A program made the position numbers and the translations under genes. The notes beneath the pieces are model-generated. The model made no database searches. It saw only the letters and a list, made by a program, of their open reading frames with translations, and had not been told where the DNA came from. This document shows, piece by piece, positions 32,890-45,202 of a DNA stretch of 64,000 nt. Each line of letters begins with the position of its first letter. Position 1 is the first letter of the stretch. This stretch comes from a gamma proteobacterium SS-5 (GTDB taxonomy: Bacteria; Pseudomonadota; Gammaproteobacteria; Chromatiales; Chromatiaceae), in assembly GCA_009497875.2 (NCBI GenBank), contig CP032508.2:3426001-3490000 (forward strand). Reading direction: 5' to 3'.

Positions 32890-33150
32890 ATGGCACATAA
32901 GAAAGCCGGCGGCAGCTCCAGAAACGGCCGCGATTCAGAATCCAAACGCCTTGGCGTCAAGGTCTTCGGTGGCCAGGCCATCCGCGCCGGTGGCATCATC
33001 ATGCGTCAGCGAGGCACCCGCTTCCATAATGGCGAAAATGTCGGCCTAGGCCGCGACCACACCCTGTTCGCCAAGGCCGATGGCGTGGTGCGCTTTGTCA
33101 CTCGTGGTGCCAAGCAGCGCAAGTTTGTCGAGGTGGTCCCTGCTGAATAG
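32890..33150 (+). CDS. rpmA: 50S ribosomal protein L27
   Basis: The 86-aa protein starts [20 protein letters not shown], the flexible N-terminal arm that reaches the peptidyl transferase centre. It continues with the L27 core [29 protein letters not shown] precedes the start. It is followed by a strong terminator at 33180. Confidence 0.98.
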   Translation: MAHKKAGGSSRNGRDSESKRLGVKVFGGQAIRAGGIIMRQRGTRFHNGENVGLGRDHTLFAKADGVVRFVTRGAKQRKFVEVVPAE

Positions 33151-33179
33151 GCAAGGCATCATCCCACGGCAGCTGAAGG

Positions 33180-33203
33180 GCCCCGCTCCGGCGGGGCTTT
33201 TTG
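33180..33203 (+). terminator. Rho-independent terminator after rpmA
   Basis: GCCCCGC, loop TCCG, GCGGGGC is followed by TTTTT. It lies 30 bp past rpmA and 11 bp before the obgE start, so obgE-proB expression likely depends on partial readthrough or on a promoter overlapping this site. Confidence 0.85.
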
Positions 33204-33208
33204 CGTGA

Positions 33209-35400
<2,192 letters not shown>

Positions 35401-35525
35401 CAGAAGACAGAGGACAGAGGACAGAGGACAGATTCTTGTGTCGCTGCGCGACAGATTAAATCCAATGGCGCACAGCAGCCTCTGACCTCTCCCTTCTATC
35501 CCTCGAATTCTGCCTTCTGTCATCT
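35401..35525. repeat. ACAGAGG-heptamer palindromic element, copy 3
   Basis: CAGAAGACAGAGGACAGAGG and a further GACAGA precede a TTGTGTCGCTGCGCGACA hairpin arm. The right side has CCTCTGACCTCTCCCTTC and TGCCTTCTGTC, complementary to the left heptamers. The layout matches 31700-31840 and 31861-31990. The proB stop is its immediate left neighbour. Confidence 0.8.
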
Positions 35526-35593
35526 AGGAGCCATTGCCCTACTAGCTATGCCCTGTATCATTGCGGGTTCGCTTTTCACAATTGACCACTCCC

Positions 35594-38422
35594 ATGCAGC
35601 CCGTCTATAGCGCCATTGCTCAGTTGTCCCGCGAACACCCCCTGATCCGCCAGGGCCTGGTGTCTGTCCTGCTGCTGCTGGTGTTCAGCTTCAACCTGGG
35701 GCTTTGGTATCTGCTCGAACAGCGTGAACAGGCCCAACTGTATCAGCGCATCAGCGGCCAGGCGCAACAGATGAGCCAGCGCTACCACGCGGCCCTGGAT
35801 GAGCGGGTATTCGCCATAGACCGCATGGCCAGGCGCTGGGAGGCCGCCGGGGGTACGCCGCGCAAGCTCTGGCAGCTGGATGCCGAGGCCTACCTGCGCG
35901 ACATGCCGGAGGGCTTCATCGGCCTGCGCTGGAGCGACAGCCAGGGCCAGGTGCGCTGGAGCCTGGCCAAGAACGAGGCCGAGGGTGCGAACCTGCCCCG
36001 GCCATCCCGGCCCGAACCCTTGACCGAGGCCATGCTGCTAGCGGCCCAGGACAGCGCCCTGCCGGTGTTCAGCAAGCAACTGGAGCTGGCCGATGGCAGC
36101 AACGGCATGGACCTGGTGCGCGCCTTGCGGCTGGATGACGAGCGTGCCGATGGCTATCTGATCGCCAGCTTTCACACTCAGCAACTGCTGGCCGGGCTTG
36201 CCCACGAGATAATGCAGGAGCACTTTGGCATGCAGCTGGGCTGCAACGGCCAGGCCCTGTTTGAGTACGGTCAGGCAGAAAAGACCGACGCCCACGTCGT
36301 CAACCGCATCCCCTTCGCCAGCGGCCACTGCCAGTGGCAGCTGACAATCTGGCCCTCGGCGGAACTGGTGGCGGCAAGCCGCACCCTGTTGCCCGAGGTG
36401 GTGCTGGGCATAGGCCTGCTGTTCGACCTGCTGCTGGGCGGGTTGTATCTGCTCTGGCGGCGCGGCGAGTTGCGCGCCATCGAAGCCCAGGCGGTGCAGG
36501 ACATGCTGCAGACCATACTCGACACCGTGCCCCTGAGCATCTTCTGGAAGGACCGCCAGCTCACCTATCTGGGCTGCAACCGCCCCTTCGCCCGGGATGC
36601 CGGCAAGCAAGGCCCCAGCGAGGTGGTGGGGGCCAATGACTTCGATCTGGGCTGGTCGGCCATTGCCGAACAGGTGCGCAACGACGACCGCCAGATCATG
36701 CGCACCGGCCAGGGGCAGCTGGGCCAGGAAGCAGAACGCATAGACGCCGAGGGCAGACCCTACTGGCTACGCATCTCCAAGGTTCCCTTGTTGGACCCGG
36801 CGGGTGCCGTGGTGGGCCTGCTCGGGGTACATGAGGACATTACCCACGAAAAGGACGCCGAGTTGCAGCAGCGCCTGGCGGCAACGGTGTTTGAAAAGAG
36901 CCATGAGGGCGTCACCATCACCGATGCCAGCGGCCGCATCATCCTGGTCAACCGGGCCTTCAGCGAGATCACCGGCTACGCCGCCGAGGAGGTGCTGGGG
37001 CAAAATCCCAGAATCCTTAAATCCAGTCGTCAGGATGCCGCCTTCTATCGCAAGATGTGGCAGGGCATCCGCGCCCAGGGCTTCTGGCGCGGCGATATCT
37101 GGAACCGGCGCAAGGATGGCGAGGTCTATCCCGAGATACTCTCCATCACCGAGGTACGCGACGACTCGGGCCGACCGCTGCATTACATCGGCGTGTTCAC
37201 CGATATCGGCGAGCGCAAGGCGATGGAGCAGTCCCTGCATGCGGCCAAGGAGGCGGCCGAGGCGGCCAATCGGGCAAAAAGCGAATTTCTTGCCAGCATG
37301 AGCCATGAGCTGCGCACCCCGCTCAATGCCATTCTCGGCTTTGCCCAGCTGTTTGGCATGGACGAGCAGCTCAGCGCGGAGAGCCGCGAGCACGCCCAGG
37401 AGATCGAACGGGCCGGTCACTACCTGCTTGGTCTGATCAACGACCTCATCGACCTGGCGCGTATCGAATCGGGCAAGCTGCAACTGTCTTCAGAGCCGGT
37501 GGAGGTCCAGCAGGTGGTCGCCGATGCCCTAAAGCTGGTCGAGCCCATGGCCCGCGAGTGCGGCATCCGCCTGCTTGGCATGACGCCTGGGCAGCCGCCC
37601 TGCGTGGTACAGGCCGACCACATGCGCCTGCGCCAGGTGCTGATCAACCTACTGACCAACGCCATCAAGTACAACCGTCCCCAGGGAGAGGCGCGCATCT
37701 ACTGCAAGCGCGAGTCGGAGCAGGTGTTCATCTATGTGCAGGATAGCGGTCTGGGGATTGCCGAGGACAAACGCGAGCGGGTATTCGGCTATTTTGACCG
37801 GCTCGGTGCCGAGCGCGGCACCATAGAGGGCAGCGGCATCGGCCTGGTGGTATGCAAACACCTGGCCGAGGCCATGGGCGGCGACATCGGCTTTACCAGC
37901 GCCCAGGGCCAGGGCAGCACCTTCTGGATTCGCCTGCCCCAGGCCGAGGCCGCGCAGCCGCCGCAGGCAGAGGCCGTCGAGGAGATGGCCAGGCAGCGGC
38001 AGACCGGCCCGCAGCCGGATGCCGCCAAGGCCAGGCCGCTGATCCTGCACATAGAGGACAACCCGATGAACCGGCGCCTGATGCAGCAGATCATCACCGC
38101 CGATGGCCGCTACGCCCTGTGCGAGGCCGATTCCGCCGAACAGGCCATGCAGATGATCGCGCAACAACGCCCGGCCCTGGTGCTGATGGACATCAACCTG
38201 CCGGGAATGAGTGGCTACGCCGCCCTGCGCGCCCTGCGCGATGATCCGGCCAATTGGGACCTGCCGATCATCGCCATCTCCGCCAACGCCATGATGGGGG
38301 ATGCCGAACAGGGCCGAGCGGCGGGTTTCGACGACTATTTCACCAAGCCCATCGACATCCCCGCCCTGCTGGCCAGCCTGGAGCGGCATCTCGATGGCCA
38401 AGGGAGCGCCCCGCATGACTGA
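35594..38422 (+). CDS. Hybrid sensor histidine kinase (PAS-PAS-HisKA-HATPase-REC)
   Basis: The 942-aa membrane kinase has a TM helix at ~19-42 (LVSVLLLLVFSFNLGLWYLL) and a periplasmic domain ~45-255. The second TM is at ~265-290 (VVLGIGLLFDLLLGGLYLLW). Two PAS domains cover ~300-550, then HisKA with SMSHELRTPLNAILGFAQL. HATPase has INLLTNAIKY, DSGLGI and GSGIGLVVCK, and the receiver has LHIEDNPMNRRLMQ and LVLMDINLPGMSG. All catalytic motifs are intact. ATG 35594 was preferred over TTG 35561. It overlaps the next gene by 8 bp, so the two form one signalling unit. The signal is unknown. Confidence 0.9.
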   Translation: MQPVYSAIAQLSREHPLIRQGLVSVLLLLVFSFNLGLWYLLEQREQAQLYQRISGQAQQMSQRYHAALDERVFAIDRMARRWEAAGGTPRKLWQLDAEAYLRDMPEGFIGLRWSDSQGQVRWSLAKNEAEGANLPRPSRPEPLTEAMLLAAQDSALPVFSKQLELADGSNGMDLVRALRLDDERADGYLIASFHTQQLLAGLAHEIMQEHFGMQLGCNGQALFEYGQAEKTDAHVVNRIPFASGHCQWQLTIWPSAELVAASRTLLPEVVLGIGLLFDLLLGGLYLLWRRGELRAIEAQAVQDMLQTILDTVPLSIFWKDRQLTYLGCNRPFARDAGKQGPSEVVGANDFDLGWSAIAEQVRNDDRQIMRTGQGQLGQEAERIDAEGRPYWLRISKVPLLDPAGAVVGLLGVHEDITHEKDAELQQRLAATVFEKSHEGVTITDASGRIILVNRAFSEITGYAAEEVLGQNPRILKSSRQDAAFYRKMWQGIRAQGFWRGDIWNRRKDGEVYPEILSITEVRDDSGRPLHYIGVFTDIGERKAMEQSLHAAKEAAEAANRAKSEFLASMSHELRTPLNAILGFAQLFGMDEQLSAESREHAQEIERAGHYLLGLINDLIDLARIESGKLQLSSEPVEVQQVVADALKLVEPMARECGIRLLGMTPGQPPCVVQADHMRLRQVLINLLTNAIKYNRPQGEARIYCKRESEQVFIYVQDSGLGIAEDKRERVFGYFDRLGAERGTIEGSGIGLVVCKHLAEAMGGDIGFTSAQGQGSTFWIRLPQAEAAQPPQAEAVEEMARQRQTGPQPDAAKARPLILHIEDNPMNRRLMQQIITADGRYALCEADSAEQAMQMIAQQRPALVLMDINLPGMSGYAALRALRDDPANWDLPIIAISANAMMGDAEQGRAAGFDDYFTKPIDIPALLASLERHLDGQGSAPHD

Positions 38423-41090
38423 CCACAACCCCCTGATGCAAGGCCGACAGCCGCCCTGGAAGGCCCTGTTCGACATGCTGCCCGATGGCGTGTTGATACT
38501 CGACCCGGATACCACCAAGCCCCTGTTCTTCAACCACACCGCCTGTGCCCAGCTGGGTTACAGCGCCGAGCAGTTCCGCCAGACCCCGATCTCCGCCTAC
38601 GAGTTGCTGGAGACCCCGCAGCAGACCCGCGCCAGGGTGGAGAAGATCAAGCATCAGGGGCGTGACGACTTCATCACCCGTCATCGGCGTCGGGACGGCA
38701 GCCTGATGGACGTACGGGTCACCGTCATGGCCCAGACCCTCGATGCCAGGCAGGTATTCCTCTGTATCTTCCGGGATATCGGCGAACTCAGGCAGGCAGA
38801 GGAGCAGTGCCGCACCAAGAGCCAATTCCTGGCCGGTGTCAGCCATGAACTGCGTACCCCGCTGAACGCCATCCTGGGCTACGCCCAGTTGATCGAGATG
38901 CAGCCGGGGCAGGCCGACATGGCCCTGAACAACGCCCGCGAGATCACCCAGGCCGGCCAGCAACTGCTCGACCTGCTCAATCAGATGCTGGACCTGGCGC
39001 AACAACAGGGCCAGAGGGCAGAGGCCGAGCAGGAGGCCCGGCCCCCGGCCGACCCGGCGGATCGGCCGACACGGGTACTGATAGTGGAGGATCACCCGGC
39101 CAATCAGATTCTGCTAAAAAACCAGTTGCGGCGCATCGGCTACCCAGCGGACGTGGCGGGCGATGGCCAGGCCGCCCTGGAGCAGTGGCGCAAGGCCGAT
39201 TACGACATCATCCTCACCGATCTCAACATGCCGCGCATGGATGGCTGCCAACTGGCGCGCAACATCCGTCAGCAGGCCGGCGACAAGCGCCCGGCGATCA
39301 TCGCCATCACCGCCGCCGCCATCTCGGAAGAGCTGCACCGCTGCCGCGAGGCGGGCATGGACGATGCCCTGGCCAAGCCGGTGGACCTGGAGCAACTGCG
39401 CCACCTGATGGCCCGCTGGCTGCCCTCCCCGGCCACCGGCGAAGGCCCGGGCGAGACGCCACCCGCAGCGCCGCCAGGGCCCGAGTCCAGCCCGCCAGTG
39501 CAGGATCAGAGCCTGGACCCGGTGCTGGACATACCCCAGCTGTACGGCCTGCTGGGCAGCCAGGAGCGCGGCCTGTGCGCGGAGATCCTGCAAAGCTTCC
39601 TGGACAGCGCCAGCTCAGGCCTGGCGCAGCTCCAGGCAGGGTCTGGCGGGGCCGCGGCCATCGCCCAGGAGATGCACAAGCAAAAATCCTCGGCCCGTAC
39701 CGTGGGTGCCCTGCGCTACGCCCGCCTGGCCGAGACCCTGGAGCGGCAGGGCCGCCAGGGGAGGGTGCAGGAGGGCCTGCTGGCCGAGCTGGGCAGGCAG
39801 CTGGAGCAGGTACGCCAAGCCGTGGAGGGCTACCTGGCCAGTCCGGAGACGGCGGTTACGGCCAGTCCCGCCGATGAAAAGATGGCCCTGTCCATCCTGG
39901 TGGTGGACGACGACCCCGTGCTGTTGTGCCAGTTGCGCGCCCTGCTGCAAGGCATAGGCGTGCGCCGGGTGGTCACCGCCAACACCGGACGCGAGGCCCT
40001 GGCGCGGATGAGTCAGGCCAAGGCTCCCTTTGAGTTGCTCATCTGCGACCTGAACATGCCGGAGATGGATGGCGTGGAGTTCACCCGCAAACTGGCCGAG
40101 CAGCACTACACCGGTGGCATTGTCCTGATCAGCGGCGAGGATGGCCGTACCCTGCAGGCGGCCAGTACCCTGATCACCGCCCAGGGCCTGCAGGTGGCCG
40201 GCAGCCTGTCCAAGCCGGTGACCCAGGCGGCCCTGCTACCCCTGCTGCAACGCATAGCGCCGAGCCAGTCAAGCGGCCAGCGCGCCCGGCCAGATGGGCC
40301 GCGCTACACGGCAGAGCACCTGCGCCAGGCCATCCAGCGCGGTGAGCTGGAGAACCATTATCAGCCCAAGATCGAGCTGCGCAGCGGTGACTGGATCGGC
40401 GTGGAGACACTGGTGCGCTGGCGTCACCCCCAGGATGGCCTGGTGTTTCCCGACCGCTTCATCGACCTGGCCGAGGCCCATGGCCTGATCGAGGAGCTGA
40501 CCCGGTGCGTATTGGATCAGGCCCTGGTCCAGGCGCAACAGTGGCTGGCCCAGGGGCTGGACCTGCGCCTGGCGGTGAATGTCTCGATGGATAATCTGGG
40601 CGATCTGGACCTGCCCGACCGCCTGGCGCGTCAGGTAGAACAGGCCGGGCTGGGCGCGGAGCGCATCATCCTGGAGGTGACCGAGAGCCGCCTGATGCGC
40701 GATCGGCTCACGGTGCTGGACATTCTCACCCGCCTGCGGCTGAAGAAGTTCCACCTGTCCATCGACGACTTCGGCACCGGCCACTCTTCCCTCAGCCAAC
40801 TGCGTGACCTGCCCTTTGATCAGCTCAAGGTCGATCGCAGCTTTGTCCACGGTGCCCGCAACGACCCCACCAAACAGGCCATCTACGAGGCCAGCCTGCG
40901 CATGGGCCAGCAGATCGGCATGGAGGTAGTGGGCGAGGGGGTGGAGGACCGGGAGGACTGGGATTTTCTGCGTAACAGCGGCTGCCGCATAGCCCAGGGC
41001 TATTTCATCGCCAGGCCCATGCCCGCCGAACAATTGATCGACTGGCACCGGGGCTGGTGCCAGCGCCTGCGGGACGAGGAGTTGGTCTAG
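38415..41090 (+). CDS. PAS-HisKA-REC-HPt-REC-EAL phosphorelay protein lacking an ATPase domain
   Basis: The 891-aa soluble protein has a PAS domain (~15-125) and HisKA with S143-H144-ELRTPLNAILGYAQL, but no HATPase. REC1 is at ~219-335 (phosphoacceptor D269), an HPt-like segment at ~385-475 (H421 in EMHKQKSSARTVGALRY), and REC2 at ~492-615 (D545). An EAL domain covers ~630-885 with ETLVRW, NVSMDN, EVTESR, DDFGTGHSSL, KVDRSF and EGVED. The EAL catalytic set appears intact, so it should hydrolyse c-di-GMP. It must be phosphorylated by another kinase, most likely the overlapping upstream hybrid kinase. ATG 38415 lies within the upstream stop region. Confidence 0.88.
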   Translation: MTDHNPLMQGRQPPWKALFDMLPDGVLILDPDTTKPLFFNHTACAQLGYSAEQFRQTPISAYELLETPQQTRARVEKIKHQGRDDFITRHRRRDGSLMDVRVTVMAQTLDARQVFLCIFRDIGELRQAEEQCRTKSQFLAGVSHELRTPLNAILGYAQLIEMQPGQADMALNNAREITQAGQQLLDLLNQMLDLAQQQGQRAEAEQEARPPADPADRPTRVLIVEDHPANQILLKNQLRRIGYPADVAGDGQAALEQWRKADYDIILTDLNMPRMDGCQLARNIRQQAGDKRPAIIAITAAAISEELHRCREAGMDDALAKPVDLEQLRHLMARWLPSPATGEGPGETPPAAPPGPESSPPVQDQSLDPVLDIPQLYGLLGSQERGLCAEILQSFLDSASSGLAQLQAGSGGAAAIAQEMHKQKSSARTVGALRYARLAETLERQGRQGRVQEGLLAELGRQLEQVRQAVEGYLASPETAVTASPADEKMALSILVVDDDPVLLCQLRALLQGIGVRRVVTANTGREALARMSQAKAPFELLICDLNMPEMDGVEFTRKLAEQHYTGGIVLISGEDGRTLQAASTLITAQGLQVAGSLSKPVTQAALLPLLQRIAPSQSSGQRARPDGPRYTAEHLRQAIQRGELENHYQPKIELRSGDWIGVETLVRWRHPQDGLVFPDRFIDLAEAHGLIEELTRCVLDQALVQAQQWLAQGLDLRLAVNVSMDNLGDLDLPDRLARQVEQAGLGAERIILEVTESRLMRDRLTVLDILTRLRLKKFHLSIDDFGTGHSSLSQLRDLPFDQLKVDRSFVHGARNDPTKQAIYEASLRMGQQIGMEVVGEGVEDREDWDFLRNSGCRIAQGYFIARPMPAEQLIDWHRGWCQRLRDEELV

Positions 41091-41124
41091 GGGCACCGAG
41101 CGCTGGCTAAGAGTTGGCCCTCCC

Positions 41125-41178
41125 TTTGAAAAAAAAGGGGGGGGGAGTTGGCCTCCCCCTTTGCAAAAGGGGGGGGTT
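41125..41178. repeat. Two CCCCCTTTG...AAAGGGGG hairpins with long G runs
   Basis: CCCTCCCTTTGAAAAAAAAG with nine to ten G, and CCTCCCCCTTTGCAAAAGGG with further G, lie in tandem between the EAL gene and the binding-protein gene. The same palindrome type occurs near 23641, 47275, 53092 and 59075. Homopolymers here are prone to sequence error. Confidence 0.6.
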
Positions 41179-41229
41179 GCATGTGCGTTAGCATCCGTCA
41201 CCACCTTGCATCTATCGGGGTCTGCTGCC

Positions 41230-42543
41230 ATGTCCATAACAGCCACTAACAAGCCAGGGGCTTATGTCCAGACCCAGGCCGCGCCGACCCAGCCGGGGCG
41301 GCGCGGGTTTCTCAAGCAGGGGGCCGCGACCGTGGCCGCCCTGGGCTTTCCGTCCATCATCAAGGCGGTCAACCGCCCACCCACCCTGCGCGTGCTGGGC
41401 ACCCACGTTACCCTGCAGGAGGTGCTGCGCCAGCAAGCCGAGCGCGATCTGGGCATCCAGATCGAGTTTTCTCCCGGCGGTGATGCCGAGATCCTGCTCC
41501 AGGCCTCCACCGACCCTGCCTCCTTCGATCTCTACGAACAATGGTCCAACAGTCTCAAGGTGCTCTGGCAGGCCAATGCCATCCAGCCCATCGACATCAA
41601 CCGGCTACGCTACTGGGACGAGATCAACGACCTGACCAAGCGCGGCCGCATCAGCCCCAAGGCCCGCCTGGGCAGCGGCGATGCCCCCTACAAGCTGCTC
41701 TATGTACAGGCCGATGGCCGCCTCGGGCCGCAGCCAAGCGAGGCAATCAGCTTTCTGCCCTATGTACACAATGCCGATTCCTTCGGCTACAACAGCGCCA
41801 TCATCCCCAGGGGCACGCCCTATGAGACGGAAAGCTGGGGCTGGCTGCTGGAGCCGACCCACCTCGGCCGGGTGGCGATCACCAACGAGCCGAGCATCGG
41901 CATCTACGACCTGGCCCTGGCGGTGCAGAGCCAGGGGCTGATGGAGTTTGCCGACATGGGGGCCATGAGCCGGGTGGAGATCGACCAGTTGTTTGCCATT
42001 GTCATGGACTTCAAGCGGCGTGGCCATTTCCGTGGCGTCTGGACCTCGGTACCCCATTCCATCGAGCTTATGGCCTCCGGCGAGGTGGTGATCGAGAGCA
42101 TGTTCTCGCCCGCCGCCAGCAGCCTCAACGGCATGGGCATCCCCTGCATCTACGCCGCGCCCAAGGAGGGCTACCGCGCCTGGCACGGGGTCATGTGTCT
42201 ATCCAGCGCCACCCAGGGGGAGCAGCAGGAGGCGGCCTACGCCTACATGAACTGGTGGCTGTCGGGCTGGCCGGGGGCCTTTATCGCCCGCCAGGGCTAT
42301 TACATCTCCAATCCGCAGCGCTCGCGGGCCTTCATGAGCCAGGCCGAGTGGGACTATTGGTATGCAGGCCAACCCGCCACCGAGCCCCTGCCGGGCACCG
42401 ACGGCCGGGTCTCGGTACAGCCCGGCACGGTACGCAACGGCGGCTCCTACCAGACCCGTTTCGAGAACCTGGCGGTGTGGAACACGGTGCTGGACGACTA
42501 CGAATACAGCCTGAACAAATGGCGTGAGTTTGTGTTGGCCTAA
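41230..42543 (+). CDS. Tat-exported extracellular solute-binding protein
   Basis: The 437-aa protein has a twin-arginine signal, R24-R25-GFLKQG, followed by hydrophobic ATVAALGFPSI. The mature part resembles spermidine/putrescine-type (family 1) binding proteins: VLGTHVTLQEVLRQQAERDLG, FSPGGDAEILLQAS, FDLYEQWSN, AYAYMNWWLSGWPGAFIARQGYY. It probably folds in the cytoplasm and captures a ligand in the periplasm. No ABC permease or ATPase genes adjoin. Start ATG 41230 was chosen because it gives the shortest n-region before the RR motif. Confidence 0.82.
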   Translation: MSITATNKPGAYVQTQAAPTQPGRRGFLKQGAATVAALGFPSIIKAVNRPPTLRVLGTHVTLQEVLRQQAERDLGIQIEFSPGGDAEILLQASTDPASFDLYEQWSNSLKVLWQANAIQPIDINRLRYWDEINDLTKRGRISPKARLGSGDAPYKLLYVQADGRLGPQPSEAISFLPYVHNADSFGYNSAIIPRGTPYETESWGWLLEPTHLGRVAITNEPSIGIYDLALAVQSQGLMEFADMGAMSRVEIDQLFAIVMDFKRRGHFRGVWTSVPHSIELMASGEVVIESMFSPAASSLNGMGIPCIYAAPKEGYRAWHGVMCLSSATQGEQQEAAYAYMNWWLSGWPGAFIARQGYYISNPQRSRAFMSQAEWDYWYAGQPATEPLPGTDGRVSVQPGTVRNGGSYQTRFENLAVWNTVLDDYEYSLNKWREFVLA

Positions 42544-42649
42544 CGATCATGGAGCGGACAGCGCCACCCCGGAACATGAAACATCTCTTGGCGGCTCCGG
42601 GACTCGGGACTCGCGATTTGCCACGGATGTTTCACAGTAAGCTCAGGGC

Positions 42650-43471
42650 TCAGCTCAAGCGGCCGAGGATCGCCTGCGTCGGTCCGGCCTGATTCATGCT
42701 GTAGAAGTGCAGGCCGGGGGCTCCGCCGTCGAGCAGGCGTTGGCACAGATCGACCACTACCTCTAGGCCGAAGGCGCGGATGCGCTCCAGGTCATCGCCA
42801 CAGTCTTGCAGCTGCCTGCGAATCCAGCGCGGGATCTCCGCGCCGCAGGCATCGGAGAAGCGGGCCAGCTGGCTGTAGTTGCTGATCGGCATGATGCCGG
42901 GGACTATGGGCAGGTCCAGGCCGATGGCGCGACAACGGCGAACGAAGTGAAAATAGGCATCGGCGTTGTAGAAATACTGGGTGATGGCGGCATTGGCACC
43001 GGCCTGCACCTTGCGCTGGAAGTTGCGCAGGTCGGCCTCGGCACCGCTGGCCTGGGGGTGGGTCTCGGGATAGGCCGCCACCTCGATGTGGAACCAGTCG
43101 CCGTGACGCTGGCGGATAAAGGCCACCAGTTCGTTGGCATACTGCAACTCGCCCAGCCCACCCAGCCCGGCACCGGAGGGCAGATCACCCCGCAGGGCGA
43201 CCAGGCGACGTATGCCTTGCTGTTGGTAACGGTCGAGAATGGCCCCGATCTCAGCGCGATCCGAGCCGATACAGGACAGATGCGGCGCGGCGTCCACCCC
43301 CTGACTGACCAGCCAATCGACGGTGGCGAAGGTGCGCCCCTGAGTAGAACCGCCAGCACCGTAGGTGACCGAGACATACTCTGGCCCCAGGGGTAGCAAC
43401 TCGCCCACCGCCGCCTGCAGTTTCTCCATGCCGGCGTCGGTCTTGGGCGGAAACAATTCAATACTGAACAT
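42650..43471 (-). CDS. metF: 5,10-methylenetetrahydrofolate reductase
   Basis: The 273-aa FAD-dependent TIM-barrel protein has FSIELFPPKTDAGMEKL, VSVTYGAGGSTQG, LVALRGDLPSGAGLGG and ITQYFYNADAYFHF. It reduces methylene-THF to methyl-THF for methionine synthesis. GGAGG lies six bases before the ATG. It is the last gene of the metK-ahcY-metF series. Confidence 0.95.
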   Translation of the reverse strand: MFSIELFPPKTDAGMEKLQAAVGELLPLGPEYVSVTYGAGGSTQGRTFATVDWLVSQGVDAAPHLSCIGSDRAEIGAILDRYQQQGIRRLVALRGDLPSGAGLGGLGELQYANELVAFIRQRHGDWFHIEVAAYPETHPQASGAEADLRNFQRKVQAGANAAITQYFYNADAYFHFVRRCRAIGLDLPIVPGIMPISNYSQLARFSDACGAEIPRWIRRQLQDCGDDLERIRAFGLEVVVDLCQRLLDGGAPGLHFYSMNQAGPTQAILGRLS

Positions 43472-43479
43472 GGGAGCCT

Positions 43480-43545
43480 CCAGCCGTCAGCGGCCAGCGG
43501 CCAGCAGACCAAAGGCTGGCTGCTGACGGCTGGCCGCTGGGGGCT
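43480..43545. repeat. CAGCCGTCAGC-type palindrome between ahcY and metF
   Basis: AGCCGTCAGCGGCCAGCGGC at the left pairs with GCTGCTGACGGCTGGCCGCT at the right around CAGACCAAAGGCTG. A half copy (TGACGGCTGGCAGC) lies at ~59098. It could form a strong hairpin in the ahcY-metF transcript and attenuate metF. Confidence 0.65.
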
Positions 43546-43548
43546 TGA

Positions 43549-44985
<1,437 letters not shown>

Positions 44986-45004
44986 CTGAAGCTCCTGGAA
45001 GTTG

Positions 45005-45078
45005 TGTTGAGCGCCGTTGATCAAAAAGACAACCCCACCGAGCCTGACGGATCAAACCGCTGCAGCGCCCCTCGGGCG
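45005..45078 (-). ncRNA. SAH riboswitch upstream of ahcY
   Basis: On the minus strand CCCGAGGGGCGCTGCAGCGG is followed by GTCAGGCTCGGTGGGG and AACGGCGCTCAACAC. CCGAG pairs with CTCGG, and GGGCGC with the downstream GCGCTC forms the pseudoknot (one G-U pair). Spacing and order match the ahcY-motif riboswitch. It ends about 20 nt before the ahcY start, so SAH binding should expose the ribosome binding site and raise AhcY when SAH accumulates. Confidence 0.88.
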
Positions 45079-45094
45079 GGTTGTTGGAGATTTT

Positions 45095-45202
45095 GGGACG
45101 CAGAGATCGCGGAGAAGCGCAGAGCACGCAGAGTTTGTTATATACCTAATTTTCTTTGCGTTCTTTGCGCTACTTTGCGTCCTCTGCGTCCCTGTCTTGG
45201 AT
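45095..45202. repeat. CGCAGAG-type palindromic element
   Basis: GGGACGCAGAGATCGCGGAG, AAGCGCAGAGCACGCAGAG at the left is complementary to CTTTGCGTTCTTTGCGCTAC and TTTGCGTCCTCTGCGTCCC at the right, around an AT-rich TTTGTTATATACC core. It lies between metK and the ahcY riboswitch. Half copies lie at ~54674, ~54968-55010 and ~47400. Confidence 0.78.

Noticed and set aside
35524-35540. CTAGGAGCC next to the third heptamer element, resembling the tip of the 7672 MITE
   Set aside because: Only nine bases match and no second end is present; likely chance.
38301-38414. Upstream extension of the EAL relay protein
   Set aside because: Overlaps the receiver domain of the previous kinase out of frame; ATG 38415 fits translational coupling.
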